Shown here: one piece after another, positions 43,763 to 52,595 of the stretch | Numbering within the stretch: the first letter of the stretch is position 1 | How the letters are laid out: each line of letters starts with the position of its first letter | Assembly: GCF_000942395.1 (NCBI RefSeq) | Contig: NZ_LN812102.1 | Location: 279,358 to 343,357, forward strand | DNA length: 64,000 nt | From: Risungbinella massiliensis | GTDB lineage: Bacteria; Bacillota; Bacilli; Thermoactinomycetales; Thermoactinomycetaceae | Direction of reading: 5' to 3' | Notes under the pieces: generated by a model | What the model saw: the letters and a program-made list of their open reading frames with translations, nothing else | Told to the model about the DNA's origin: nothing | Databases searched by the model: none | Program-made: the position numbers and the translations under genes

Positions 43763-44017
43763 CTACCTCCTAGTTGTTCTATTAGCGAATTTCGATAATT
43801 TGATATTGATAGTATTCACAATACGGAAACATAACGGAAACAGGATCGCACCTGCAAAAAACGCAATCCACCATTCTTTTATGTTTGCTAAAATAGCCAG
43901 TGCTAGAAATAAAAACGTTGCGATAAAATAAAAAACTACCGCAGATCGATAAAAAAAATAAACCATTTTATCTTCTTTATACGGTTTGCCAAATAACCAC
44001 TGAATATAGCATTTCAT
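43763..44017 (-). CDS. Small membrane protein (84 aa)
   Basis: 84 residues with two hydrophobic helices (about 22-42 and 47-66) and a basic C-terminal tail (KLSKFANRTTRR) that should face the cytoplasm. AAAGGA lies before the ATG. It is the first gene of the ADP-ribosylglycohydrolase operon with four bases between stop and next start. No recognisable family; function unknown. Confidence 0.65.
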   Translation of the reverse strand: MKCYIQWLFGKPYKEDKMVYFFYRSAVVFYFIATFLFLALAILANIKEWWIAFFAGAILFPLCFRIVNTINIKLSKFANRTTRR

Positions 44018-44144
44018 ATAAACATTCCTTTAATCATTTTTTAAAATTTATTCAGATTATTATATGCTTATTTTATACCAATCTAAAATGAATAGATACA
44101 AAACATCCTTTTGGGATTTCACTCTTGGTTATCTATTTCCTTCT

Positions 44145-44185
44145 AAAAAAGCCTGTTCATCTCCTTTTCCAAGGAATGAACAGGC
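44145..44185 (-). terminator. Terminator of the M6 protease gene
   Basis: GCCTGTTCAT/ATGAACAGGC stem followed by TTTTTT on the minus strand, 30 bases after the stop codon. Confidence 0.85.
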
Positions 44186-44214
44186 AAGCTTTCATACTAC
44201 TCTTCTAAATACCT

Positions 44215-46455
44215 TTATTTTTTGGATAGTTCAATATGTGCTGATTTACCATTTTTTGCGACTTTTTTCAATGTAAACTGTAGATTATACTTGGGCAAAA
44301 TCTTACCGATGGTATCTACACCCTTCAATGTATAGTCATTTCCATCATAAAAGGTAGATACGCCTGGCAAGCTTGGATAATGCATTGAGCCAAATGTTAC
44401 ATAGTTATTGATATGAATCTCCGATGTTTTCTTGAAGTTGAACGCTGCATCTACCAATTGGTAACGTTCTGTTGCTGGTGTGGACGGATCATTATTCCAA
44501 TAGTGAATTCGTTGATGGGAATCGATTACCCCAACCATTCCCTCACCTGGATGAAGGCTTGTGTTGTTATCAAGATAACGGCCATCATAATACCATACCA
44601 CCATACCCGCATCACTACTGATAAAACTGCTACCCCGACGTAAGTTGGCTAGTCCTTGATCCATACCGTTATGGGTGCGCCATTCGATTAGATAGTAGTT
44701 TGGATATACTTTCCCTTTTCCATCAAAATGGATAAATCCAGCAAGGGTAAATTTAGGGGTGCCTTCTCCATCATCTTCAAACAATTTCGTTGCGTCTGCT
44801 GTAACAGCGATGTTGTCTACATAGAATCCTTCTTGTACCCAACCACCATCGGTCACATAGTTAAATTCTACTTTGATCTTTTTGTTTGCAAAGGAGGAGA
44901 GATCAATTGTCTCTTTCACCCAGCCCTTTGTGACATCATCATATGCTTTAAGCGTTTTCTTTTCATTCGTTGCTACATCGATAATATTGATATAGAGATA
45001 ATCATAACCTGTTTCGATATCTCTCCAAGAATCAAAGCTCAAACTAGCATTGGTCACACCTGTTAAGTCAATCTCTGGTGAGGTCATTTTTGTGTTGACA
45101 TTGTCTCCTAGGTCAGAAAAATAAGCAAATTTTCCAGTTGCCGGTTGGGTAGGAGGTTGCTTTTCCACACCAGGCAGATTTACTTTTAATACTTTATTTT
45201 GTGGTTTTAAGTTAACTGCTTCATTTAATTTATAGACAGAGCCTTTTTTGGTCAAGCTCTTATGATCGATTTCGACAGGATCAATCCACTTTCCACCAAA
45301 AGTAGCCTGTAGATACATTTTAGACCATGGATCAAAACCACTTGGCTCCGCTCCTGCAATTTTACCGCTCCAAGAGCCACCAGACATGAGAGACCAAGTA
45401 CCGACAGGAGAACCAAAGCCTTCTCCTGTTGTATCATAAAGGTCAGGTAATCCCAAGTTATGACCATATTCATGGGAGAATACACCAACAGCTCCATCTT
45501 CCGGTTGAATCATATAGTCAAATGCCTTTAAGTTAGTACCGGGAATAGTGGTAGGTTGTCTCAGTGTCCAACGATGAGACCAAATCGCATCTTCTTTTAG
45601 ATCACCGCCACCTGCTTCTTCCCCTACACCAGAGTGAACTAGCATTAAGTTGTCTAGCATACCATCTGGTTCCATTACATTACCATCTTGATCTAAATCG
45701 TATGGATCACGCTGGTCATATAGCGCTTCTTTTCCTTTGATGGATTGTCCAACTTGGGTTAATGTTTCGACAACTAGACCACGGGGATCTTGGTCATTTT
45801 GTGCTGCTGTTCGTTTTGATTGCATCCATGGAGTTACCACCCCATCCACAGTCCAAGTTCCACCAGATTGTTGTAGATAATACTGTGCCATAGTTGTTAG
45901 CTTTAAGCCTTCTGGGGTTTGATATTCCTTTTGATTGAAGAGCATTTTATGATAATGTTGCGGATTAAAATCTTTGGTATATAAATAACCCTCTTCAGGT
46001 TGAATACGATTATGACTATAGTCCGGGAACTCGACCAAAGCCATCACAATCATATCTTTATGAGCTTTCTCCGGCTTTAGTTTTTTGCCGTTTGCCTTTT
46101 GTGTTCCGCTCTTTTGGACACCTTTCAACCCTTTGTTTACTTTTTTACCAAAAGGAGTAGAGGTATCAATGCCGCTTTGGACACTATTTTTCACTACATA
46201 GTCTACGACTGCTTTATTGACTTCTTCCTCAGAAGCTTTTTGATCAATCAGTCCACGCTCTTTTAACGATTTAGCCAAACGATCATAATCTACGGTTGCC
46301 CAATCCACATGCTTTTCATGTTGAGCAGGAACTTTTTGCTGGACAGGAGACTTTTGCTGGGCAGAAGTTAGTGGTGCACCAGTAGCCACTACCCCTAATA
46401 AAAGGGCAGAAGATAACACACAAGCAATCGATTTTCTGAACCTCAATACTGTCAC
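44215..46455 (-). CDS. inhA: Secreted M6-family metalloprotease, immune inhibitor A type
   Basis: 746 residues. A signal peptide (about 1-32) is followed by a propeptide, the catalytic domain and C-terminal beta-domains. The zinc motif is HEYGHNLGLPD (HExxH plus Asp) near residue 325; the metzincin-like Met-turn region SLMSGGSWSG follows. The C-terminal part has a MAM-like domain (WRDIETGYDYLYINI). Length agrees with InhA of the B. cereus group, which degrades host antimicrobial peptides; in soil bacteria a nutritional role is equally likely. A cre-like site upstream suggests CcpA repression. Confidence 0.94.
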   Translation of the reverse strand: MTVLRFRKSIACVLSSALLLGVVATGAPLTSAQQKSPVQQKVPAQHEKHVDWATVDYDRLAKSLKERGLIDQKASEEEVNKAVVDYVVKNSVQSGIDTSTPFGKKVNKGLKGVQKSGTQKANGKKLKPEKAHKDMIVMALVEFPDYSHNRIQPEEGYLYTKDFNPQHYHKMLFNQKEYQTPEGLKLTTMAQYYLQQSGGTWTVDGVVTPWMQSKRTAAQNDQDPRGLVVETLTQVGQSIKGKEALYDQRDPYDLDQDGNVMEPDGMLDNLMLVHSGVGEEAGGGDLKEDAIWSHRWTLRQPTTIPGTNLKAFDYMIQPEDGAVGVFSHEYGHNLGLPDLYDTTGEGFGSPVGTWSLMSGGSWSGKIAGAEPSGFDPWSKMYLQATFGGKWIDPVEIDHKSLTKKGSVYKLNEAVNLKPQNKVLKVNLPGVEKQPPTQPATGKFAYFSDLGDNVNTKMTSPEIDLTGVTNASLSFDSWRDIETGYDYLYINIIDVATNEKKTLKAYDDVTKGWVKETIDLSSFANKKIKVEFNYVTDGGWVQEGFYVDNIAVTADATKLFEDDGEGTPKFTLAGFIHFDGKGKVYPNYYLIEWRTHNGMDQGLANLRRGSSFISSDAGMVVWYYDGRYLDNNTSLHPGEGMVGVIDSHQRIHYWNNDPSTPATERYQLVDAAFNFKKTSEIHINNYVTFGSMHYPSLPGVSTFYDGNDYTLKGVDTIGKILPKYNLQFTLKKVAKNGKSAHIELSKK

Positions 46456-46535
46456 CCTTTTCCGGATTGGACTTTTACAATAATTCCGACTTTGGAGGAA
46501 AGTTACAGTATGTATTAGAACTCAGACGAAACGTA

Positions 46536-46549
46536 TGTAAGCGCTTACT
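46536..46549. promoter_or_regulatory. cre (CcpA-binding) site upstream of the M6 protease gene
   Basis: TGTAAGCGCTTACT matches the cre consensus TGWAANCGNTNWCA at 13 of 14 positions and contains the perfect palindrome GTAAGCGCTTAC. It lies 81 bases before the start codon. Confidence 0.75.
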
Positions 46550-46655
46550 ATGAATCTATCTTTTATGATGTCGAAATATTGTAACTCTATTATAATGAAC
46601 TTTAAAAATCTTTTCTATCAAATTGTTCGAAATTCTATCACATCTATACAAAAAA

Positions 46656-46685
46656 AGCTTTAAGAGAGTCTCCCCTCTTAAAGCT
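46656..46685 (-). terminator. Terminator of the aminotransferase gene
   Basis: AGCTTTAAGAG/CTCTTAAAGCT stem, 8-base loop, with T run on the minus strand; 10 bases beyond the stop codon. Confidence 0.88.
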
Positions 46686-46694
46686 CATCCATGT

Positions 46695-47888
46695 TTATGC
46701 ATCTTGTTTTTCAAAAAATTTCTCTAGACGATCCAATGCCTTCTCCAACTGCATTTTAGAAGTAGCATACGAAATACGAATATGTCGATCAGAGCCAAAT
46801 GCAGAGCCTGGTACCACTGCTACTAGCTCTTCTTCGAGCAATGCTTTGGATAATTCATCGGAATTCTCAAAGTTTCCACCCGATGCTGTTAAGAGCTTTT
46901 CAATATTAAGAAAAGCATAAAAAGCACCATTTGGTCGTACACAGGAAATAGCAGGCATATTCTTTAAACGTTCCATTACATAATCACGACGTTCCCGGAA
47001 AGCAGCAATCATCTCATAAACAGGCTCCTGAGTACCAGACAAAGCTGCAATCGCAGCATATTGCGCCACAGATGTTGGGTTCGATGTACTATGGCTATCC
47101 AGATCAATCATGGAACGGATAATAGAAGCTGGACCAGCTGCATATCCAATTCTCCATCCGGTCATCGCATATGTCTTGGAAACACCGTTGATAACGATTG
47201 TCCGAGCATATAGTTCTGGACTGAGGCTGGCGATGCTAACATGGTCAATTGGATCATAAATCAAGTGTTCGTAGATCTCATCGGAGACAATAAGAAGATC
47301 CTTATCTACTGCTACCTTTCCTAAAACATCTAACTCTTCTTTTGGATAAAGCACACCAGTCGGATTGGAAGGGCTATTGAGAATAAATGCTTTCGTTTTC
47401 TCCGTTACTGCAGCTTCCAGTTGTGCTGGAGTGATACGAAACTGATTTTCTTCAGCTCCCTCAACCACTACAGGCACTCCACCAGCTAGTTTAATCTGTT
47501 CGATGTAACTGACCCAGTATGGAGCTGGGACAATCACCTCATCACCAGGATCAAGGATCACTTGAAATAAATTATAAAGCGCACCTTTCGCTCCTACAGT
47601 GACCGTGATCTCCGTTTTTGGATCATACGTTAGTTGGTTATCACGTTCTAGCTTCTCTGCGATTGCTTCTTTCAGCTCCAAAATCCCACCGGAAGCAGTG
47701 TACTTCGTATATCCCTTTTCCATTGCATCGATTGCTTCATCTAGGATATGTCGGGGGGTATTAAAATCTGGCTCCCCAGCTCCAAGTCCGATTACATCCA
47801 AGCCTTGTTTTTTCATCGCATTCGCCTTGGCAGTAATGGCTAGTGTAGTAGATGGGGCTAACTGTTGAACACGTTGGGAAAGTTTCAT
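46695..47888 (-). CDS. aspB: Class I aspartate/aromatic aminotransferase (AspB type)
   Basis: 397 residues of fold-type I PLP enzyme. The start MKLSQRVQQLAPSTTLAI is typical of Bacillus AspB and has AAAGGA before the ATG; an in-frame ATG seven codons upstream lacks a site. LGAGEPDFNTP (N-terminal anchor), NSPSNPTGV, SDEIYEHL and the PLP lysine in NGVSKTYAMTGWRIGYAAG near residue 237 are all intact. It transfers amino groups between aspartate and 2-oxoglutarate. The gene follows ackA by about 50 bases and may share its transcript. Confidence 0.93.
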   Translation of the reverse strand: MKLSQRVQQLAPSTTLAITAKANAMKKQGLDVIGLGAGEPDFNTPRHILDEAIDAMEKGYTKYTASGGILELKEAIAEKLERDNQLTYDPKTEITVTVGAKGALYNLFQVILDPGDEVIVPAPYWVSYIEQIKLAGGVPVVVEGAEENQFRITPAQLEAAVTEKTKAFILNSPSNPTGVLYPKEELDVLGKVAVDKDLLIVSDEIYEHLIYDPIDHVSIASLSPELYARTIVINGVSKTYAMTGWRIGYAAGPASIIRSMIDLDSHSTSNPTSVAQYAAIAALSGTQEPVYEMIAAFRERRDYVMERLKNMPAISCVRPNGAFYAFLNIEKLLTASGGNFENSDELSKALLEEELVAVVPGSAFGSDRHIRISYATSKMQLEKALDRLEKFFEKQDA

Positions 47889-47940
47889 TCTGTTTTGTTT
47901 CCTTTCCAATATGTAGTGAGCATTCCCCTTATTTTATCAT

Positions 47941-49146
47941 CTACTCGATTCCGCCGACTAGGTGTTTTGCATCTCGGGCAATCATTAACTCTTCATTGGT
48001 TGGAACAACTAGAACGTCCATTTTGGAGTTAGGAGTGCTAATTCGGCGTACGTCTTTGCTACGTATCGCATTCAGTTCTGAATCTATTTCAACACCAAAG
48101 AAAGACAAGTTTTGACAAACTACCTCTCGGACATCAGCAGCATTCTCCCCCACTCCTGCTGTAAATAGAAGCACATCTGCTCCATTCATCGCAGCAAAAT
48201 AGGATCCAATTACTTTGCGAAGTTTATATACGTACATCTCATAAGCTAGACGAGCCTGATCATTGTTATTATGCATTGCTTCTGTTACTTCGCGCATATC
48301 TCCCGACAAACCTGATACTCCAAGAAGTCCACTATGTTTGTTTAGCATTGATTGTGCTTCTGCGAGGGTCAGATCCTCTTTGGAAATGACATAAGGGACA
48401 ATCGCTGGGTCGATATCTCCAGACCGGGTTCCCATCATTAAGCCTTCTAACGGAGTCATCCCCATACTGGTGTCAACTGATTTACCGCCTTCAATCGCAG
48501 TCACACTACCACCATTTCCAACGTGACAAGAAATAATTTTGAGATCTTCTACGTTACGTCCTAAAAATTCCGCTGTCTTTTGGGATACATATTTGTGAGA
48601 AGTTCCATGGAATCCATAACGACGAACTTTGTATTTTTGATAAAGAACACGTGGTAAAGCATACATATATGCATAATCTGGCATGGTTTGATGGAATGCA
48701 GTATCAAAGACAGCTACGTGAGTGGCATCTGGTAATGCTGCTTGAGCTGCATCAATCCCCAACAAGTTAGGTGGATTATGTAGTGGTGCAAGATCAATTG
48801 TTCGGCGAATCGCTTGGCGTACATCACTATCAATAATCGCAGAGGAAGAGAAGAACTCGCCACCATGGACAACACGGTGACCTACAGCAGTCACTTCATC
48901 TGCGCTCTGAATCACACCATGGTCTGTGGATTGTAATAGGTTCAGTACTTTCGTCAAACCTACTCGGTGATCCAAAATTTCACTTGTCTCCAGGTATTCT
49001 TCTTTCCCTGTTACTTTGTGAGTGATGATCGCAGCGTCTGTCCCGATTTTTTCTACTAGGCCTTTCGCTAACACGGACTCATCTGTCATATCGAATAACT
49101 CATATTTAATAGAAGAACTACCACAGTTAATTACTAAAACCTTCAT
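47941..49146 (-). CDS. ackA: Acetate kinase
   Basis: 401 residues; makes ATP and acetate from acetyl phosphate. VLVINCGSSSIKYELF at the front, RRYGFHGTSHKYV with the catalytic His near residue 180, and GNGGSVTAIEGGKSVDTSMG for the phosphate loop are all conserved. The Arg and Asn active-site residues (GHRVVHGG) are present. The start codon overlaps the stop of the 3-hydroxyacyl-CoA dehydrogenase gene by one base (TAATG), so the two are translationally coupled, an arrangement different from the usual stand-alone ackA. Confidence 0.96.
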   Translation of the reverse strand: MKVLVINCGSSSIKYELFDMTDESVLAKGLVEKIGTDAAIITHKVTGKEEYLETSEILDHRVGLTKVLNLLQSTDHGVIQSADEVTAVGHRVVHGGEFFSSSAIIDSDVRQAIRRTIDLAPLHNPPNLLGIDAAQAALPDATHVAVFDTAFHQTMPDYAYMYALPRVLYQKYKVRRYGFHGTSHKYVSQKTAEFLGRNVEDLKIISCHVGNGGSVTAIEGGKSVDTSMGMTPLEGLMMGTRSGDIDPAIVPYVISKEDLTLAEAQSMLNKHSGLLGVSGLSGDMREVTEAMHNNNDQARLAYEMYVYKLRKVIGSYFAAMNGADVLLFTAGVGENAADVREVVCQNLSFFGVEIDSELNAIRSKDVRRISTPNSKMDVLVVPTNEELMIARDAKHLVGGIE

Positions 49147-50039
49147 TATTCAATCGCCCCTTTCCCCGTCAAACGGTCCCCTTCCTTGTTGTAACGAAAA
49201 ATCCCTTCCCCTGTTTTCATCCCAAGATGGCCTGCACGAACCATCTTTTTCAAGATCGGAGCAGGACGGAACTTGGTATCACCAAACTCACGGAAAAGAC
49301 GCTCCAAAGCTGCCAAAACAGAATCTAATCCAAAACGATCTGCCATCTCCAGTGGTCCTGTGTGGAAATGATAGCCAACTTTCATAGCCCGATCGATTTC
49401 TTCTGCTGTAGCAACTCCTTCTGTTAATGTATAGAGTGCTTCGTTGACGAGGAGCATCATAAGACGAGTGGTCACAAAACCAGGAGATTCATATACTTCC
49501 ACGCTTTCTAGTTGTAACAGAGGAAGCAATTCCTTCACCTTACTCATGGTTTCTTCTGACGTTTTGAGCCCACGCACGATTTCCACTACAGGTCGTTTGG
49601 TAACTGGATAAACAAAATGCAAACCGATCACTTGCTCGGCACGATTCGTCGAAGCAGCGATCTCTGTCAAGCTGAGGGTAGAAGTATTGCTTGCGAACAG
49701 TACTTCTGGTCGACAAATCTGATCACAGTAAGCAAATAGATCTTTCTTTAGTTCTAGATCCTCCGATACTGTTTCAATCACAAAATCTGCTTCAGCAAGC
49801 AGAGACTTATCCGTAGAAAAACGAATTCGTGACAGCGTCGATTTTCTCTCAGCTGGAGTGATTCCCCATTTTGCTAATTTCCGATCTAAGCTACGCTCGA
49901 TTTCTTGACGAGCAGCTGCAATGTTCATTTCAGTTGTTTCAATCAGTGTTGCATCAAATCCTTTGGAAGCGACCAATTCGGTAATACCTTGTCCCATGGT
50001 TCCGCCACCTAAGATTACAATATGTTGAATGCTAGACAA
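49146..50039 (-). CDS. 3-hydroxyacyl-CoA (3-hydroxybutyryl-CoA) dehydrogenase
   Basis: 297 residues. NAD-binding HIVILGGGTMGQGIT at the N-terminus, SNTSTLSLTEIA near residue 115, and the catalytic histidine in VIGLHFVYPVTKRPVVEIV near 140 mark the HBDH/PaaH group; the C-terminal GYHFHTGPLEMADRFGLD motif belongs to the dimer domain. It oxidises L-3-hydroxyacyl-CoA, most likely for short-chain acids such as butyrate or in beta-oxidation. It precedes ackA with a one-base overlap; no thiolase or enoyl-CoA hydratase gene is adjacent. Confidence 0.92.
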   Translation of the reverse strand: MSSIQHIVILGGGTMGQGITELVASKGFDATLIETTEMNIAAARQEIERSLDRKLAKWGITPAERKSTLSRIRFSTDKSLLAEADFVIETVSEDLELKKDLFAYCDQICRPEVLFASNTSTLSLTEIAASTNRAEQVIGLHFVYPVTKRPVVEIVRGLKTSEETMSKVKELLPLLQLESVEVYESPGFVTTRLMMLLVNEALYTLTEGVATAEEIDRAMKVGYHFHTGPLEMADRFGLDSVLAALERLFREFGDTKFRPAPILKKMVRAGHLGMKTGEGIFRYNKEGDRLTGKGAIE

Positions 50040-50057
50040 ATGGTTGTTCCCCTTTCC

Positions 50058-51575
50058 TTAAGTTGCCTCGTCTATTGTACCAATTTTTTTCTGTTTTTGC
50101 TGTAACAACTTACGAAAACCTTCTCCAGACAAGCGTTCTTCTGTTAATAAAATATCCAACGATTCTTGAAACACATCTGAAAACGCTCTCAGTTTTGCCA
50201 AAGTTTCCTCATATTGCTTTGCTAGAATCGTATGCATCTCTGCTTGAATTTGGTCTTTTGGCGCCAAATTAGGATCAATAATTCCTAGTGTGGACAAACC
50301 TGTTTCCACCATTGCTTTGGCAAGAGAATTGGCTTGATCATAATCATTTTTCGCACCAGTTGATTTCTCTTCGTAATATAGCTCTTCTGCCGCAGCACCT
50401 GCCAAACAGACTTGAATTCTTCTCTCAAGGTCTTTTTTGGTATGCAAATGACGATCTTCCGGTTCATGATGACGAACGTAGCCAAGTGCCTGACCCCTAG
50501 GTGTCAAAGCTACCTGTGCAACAGATCCCGATTGATTAAGTTCCGCGATAATAGCATGCCCGAGCTCATGTACTGCCACCCGTTCTTTCTCTTCTTGATT
50601 GCTTTCTCGATCACTCTGTTCGCCCATCAATACTTTGTCGATTGCATTGGACAAATGAGTATCGGTAATCTGTTCTGATCGATCTCGCATCGCATAGATC
50701 GCTGCTTCATTAGTGACACTTTCTAACTGTGCACCAGATAATCCAAATGTTTGTTGAGCCAGCTTATCCAATTGGACGGAAGGATGAAGTGGTTTATTTT
50801 GAAGATGAAGTGTCAATATCTTTTCTCTCGCTTGTCGATCTGGTAAATCAACAGCAATCCGTCGATCAAAGCGTCCCGGACGAAGAAGCGCAGGATCCAG
50901 TATGTCTATCCGGTTGGTAGCAGCGATTACAAGAAGATCGATCTCCGATTTCGTAATCCCATCCATTTCTGTCAATAATTGATTGAGCGTCTGATCATAC
51001 TCTTTGTGTTGTGATCCTTGCCGCTTACCGCCGATCACGTCGATCTCATCTATAAAGATAATTGCGCTTTTGGTTTGTTTTTTCTTTGCTAATGTAAACG
51101 CTTGTTGAAATAATTCTCGAATTCGCTGTGCCCCAACTCCTACATACATCTCGATAAACTCGCTCCCCGACGCTGCCAGAAACACCGATTGGGTATAGTT
51201 AGCAGCGGCTTTAGCCATCAACGTCTTACCTGTACCAGGTGGACCATAGAGCAAGATTCCTTTTAATGGGCGAATACCGTATGTATCTCTTTGTTCCTCA
51301 AAAATCAAGAAGTCTAATGCCTCTTTTAATTCTCGCTTGGCTCGCTCTTGTCCCCCGATCTCTTCAAAGCGAATATCAGGAACAGAGCCTGTAACACGAG
51401 CTTCTTTTTTGGATTTCCCTAGTTTTAGCTTTCCTCCACTATCTTGAGAGAACCATAAAAACAAACCAATTAAAACCAAAGCTCCCACAAAGGGCAGCAC
51501 ATCTACACCTAAAAAAAGGAGGAACAGGAGTAATCCCGTTCCAATCCCAATGGCAACATAATATTTTGTACTCAT
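50058..51575 (-). CDS. FtsH-like membrane AAA+ metalloprotease lacking the outer domain
   Basis: 505 residues against about 640 for FtsH. Two membrane helices (about 7-22 and 28-43) are separated by only a few residues, so the periplasmic/outer domain of FtsH is missing. Walker A GPPGTGKT is at 111-118, Walker B IIFIDE at 172-177, the arginine fingers in LLRPGRFDRR near 235, and the M41 zinc motif HELGH at 336-340 with a third ligand Asp in GAKNDYDQA near 411. It should unfold and degrade membrane or cytoplasmic proteins. It overlaps its upstream partner gene by four bases (ATGA). Confidence 0.88.
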   Translation of the reverse strand: MSTKYYVAIGIGTGLLLFLLFLGVDVLPFVGALVLIGLFLWFSQDSGGKLKLGKSKKEARVTGSVPDIRFEEIGGQERAKRELKEALDFLIFEEQRDTYGIRPLKGILLYGPPGTGKTLMAKAAANYTQSVFLAASGSEFIEMYVGVGAQRIRELFQQAFTLAKKKQTKSAIIFIDEIDVIGGKRQGSQHKEYDQTLNQLLTEMDGITKSEIDLLVIAATNRIDILDPALLRPGRFDRRIAVDLPDRQAREKILTLHLQNKPLHPSVQLDKLAQQTFGLSGAQLESVTNEAAIYAMRDRSEQITDTHLSNAIDKVLMGEQSDRESNQEEKERVAVHELGHAIIAELNQSGSVAQVALTPRGQALGYVRHHEPEDRHLHTKKDLERRIQVCLAGAAAEELYYEEKSTGAKNDYDQANSLAKAMVETGLSTLGIIDPNLAPKDQIQAEMHTILAKQYEETLAKLRAFSDVFQESLDILLTEERLSGEGFRKLLQQKQKKIGTIDEAT

Positions 51576-52099
51576 TCTTGTACGCCTTTCTCTGATTGGT
51601 CGAGCGGAAGGACACGATATAAGGTATGATCATGATCTTGCAAAGATATATAGAGATATTGATCATCGATCCGGACTTTTGATTGTGTCAGTTCGAAGGA
51701 ACTTGCTTTCATAGCAATCTTTTCTTCTATTAACGTGTAACGTTTCAATGCCAAACCTTCCTGAATTGCCAGCTCCGACTCATTCCAAACTTGTTTTAAT
51801 TTTGCGTTAGGTCGGTCTTGAATCTGTATATCAAGCTCTCGATTCCCAGCTTTTTGTTCCACTTCTTGAATAAAAATGGGGTATTTCTCTGCAAAATCAA
51901 ATCCTTTGGCAAAGGTTACCGTCATCTCTACTTTATCTGGAGTTACTCGTTGGCTGATTACTTGAATGCCAGAAATGTTGGTTGCTTGTTCTTTTATAGG
52001 CTGTGCAACTGCGTACGTTTGATACAACATAAATCCGGAAAAAAGCAATGTAATCGTAAATATGAACGCATACACTCCAAAACGTAATGATTTCTTCAT
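51572..52099 (-). CDS. Membrane-anchored protein coupled to the FtsH-like gene
   Basis: 175 residues from the ATG at 52099, which has GAGGAGG at good spacing. One N-terminal membrane helix (about 7-27) is followed by an outside domain of about 145 residues rich in beta strands and in charged residues, with no cysteine. I recognise no family. Its last bases overlap the start of the FtsH-like gene, so the two proteins are probably made in equal amounts. An attractive idea is that it supplies the outside domain that the short FtsH lacks (inference). Confidence 0.7.
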   Translation of the reverse strand: MKKSLRFGVYAFIFTITLLFSGFMLYQTYAVAQPIKEQATNISGIQVISQRVTPDKVEMTVTFAKGFDFAEKYPIFIQEVEQKAGNRELDIQIQDRPNAKLKQVWNESELAIQEGLALKRYTLIEEKIAMKASSFELTQSKVRIDDQYLYISLQDHDHTLYRVLPLDQSEKGVQE

Positions 52100-52284
52100 A
52101 AAACAACCTCCTCGATATACTGTCATGGCCATATATAGAGTATATCAACTTATGCAACAGGTTGCGAAAGGAACTTCTGGAAATAAAAAAGAGGACCTCC
52201 AAAAAAAGGTCCGTTGTGAAATGTTGTTAATCATATTGAAGGCACAAGAGGAGACAATAACTATATCACCAAGGGGGTGAACCG

Positions 52285-52464
52285 ATGTCTTCCAATTGGA
52301 TTCACCAATTGTTGCAGGCTCACCTTTCAGAAGAAGAATACCTGAAGTTAAAACCACAACTTGACGCTGAATCTTGGGCATCCCCCTCCGCCCAAAAACG
52401 CATGTGGTCTACTTCAGAAGAACTCCCTTTGCGCTTTCATCTAGAAATTGACATTCAGGTTTAA
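52285..52464 (+). CDS. Small soluble protein of unknown function (59 aa)
   Basis: 59 residues: a helical N-terminal half (SSNWIHQLLQAHLSEEEY) and a beta-like C-terminal end (LRFHLEIDIQV). AAGGGGGTG before the ATG at 52285 and a strong terminator 60 bases after the stop support a real gene, divergent from the FtsH-like operon. No motif that I know. Confidence 0.6.
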   Translation: MSSNWIHQLLQAHLSEEEYLKLKPQLDAESWASPSAQKRMWSTSEELPLRFHLEIDIQV

Positions 52465-52527
52465 GTAATTATATTATACCTACTTTTTTCCTACCTATTC
52501 TTTCCGCCTATATCAGTTTTTGGTCTC

Positions 52528-52553
52528 GCCTGCTCTTTGCCCCAAGAGCAGGC
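52528..52553. terminator. Strong terminator between convergent genes
   Basis: GCCTGCTCTT/AAGAGCAGGC, six-base loop, followed by ACTTTTTT; serves the 59-aa gene and possibly the amidohydrolase gene on the other strand. Confidence 0.85.
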
Positions 52554-52595
52554 ACTTTTTTCCACATTGACAATCCAACTTACTTCTACCTCACA

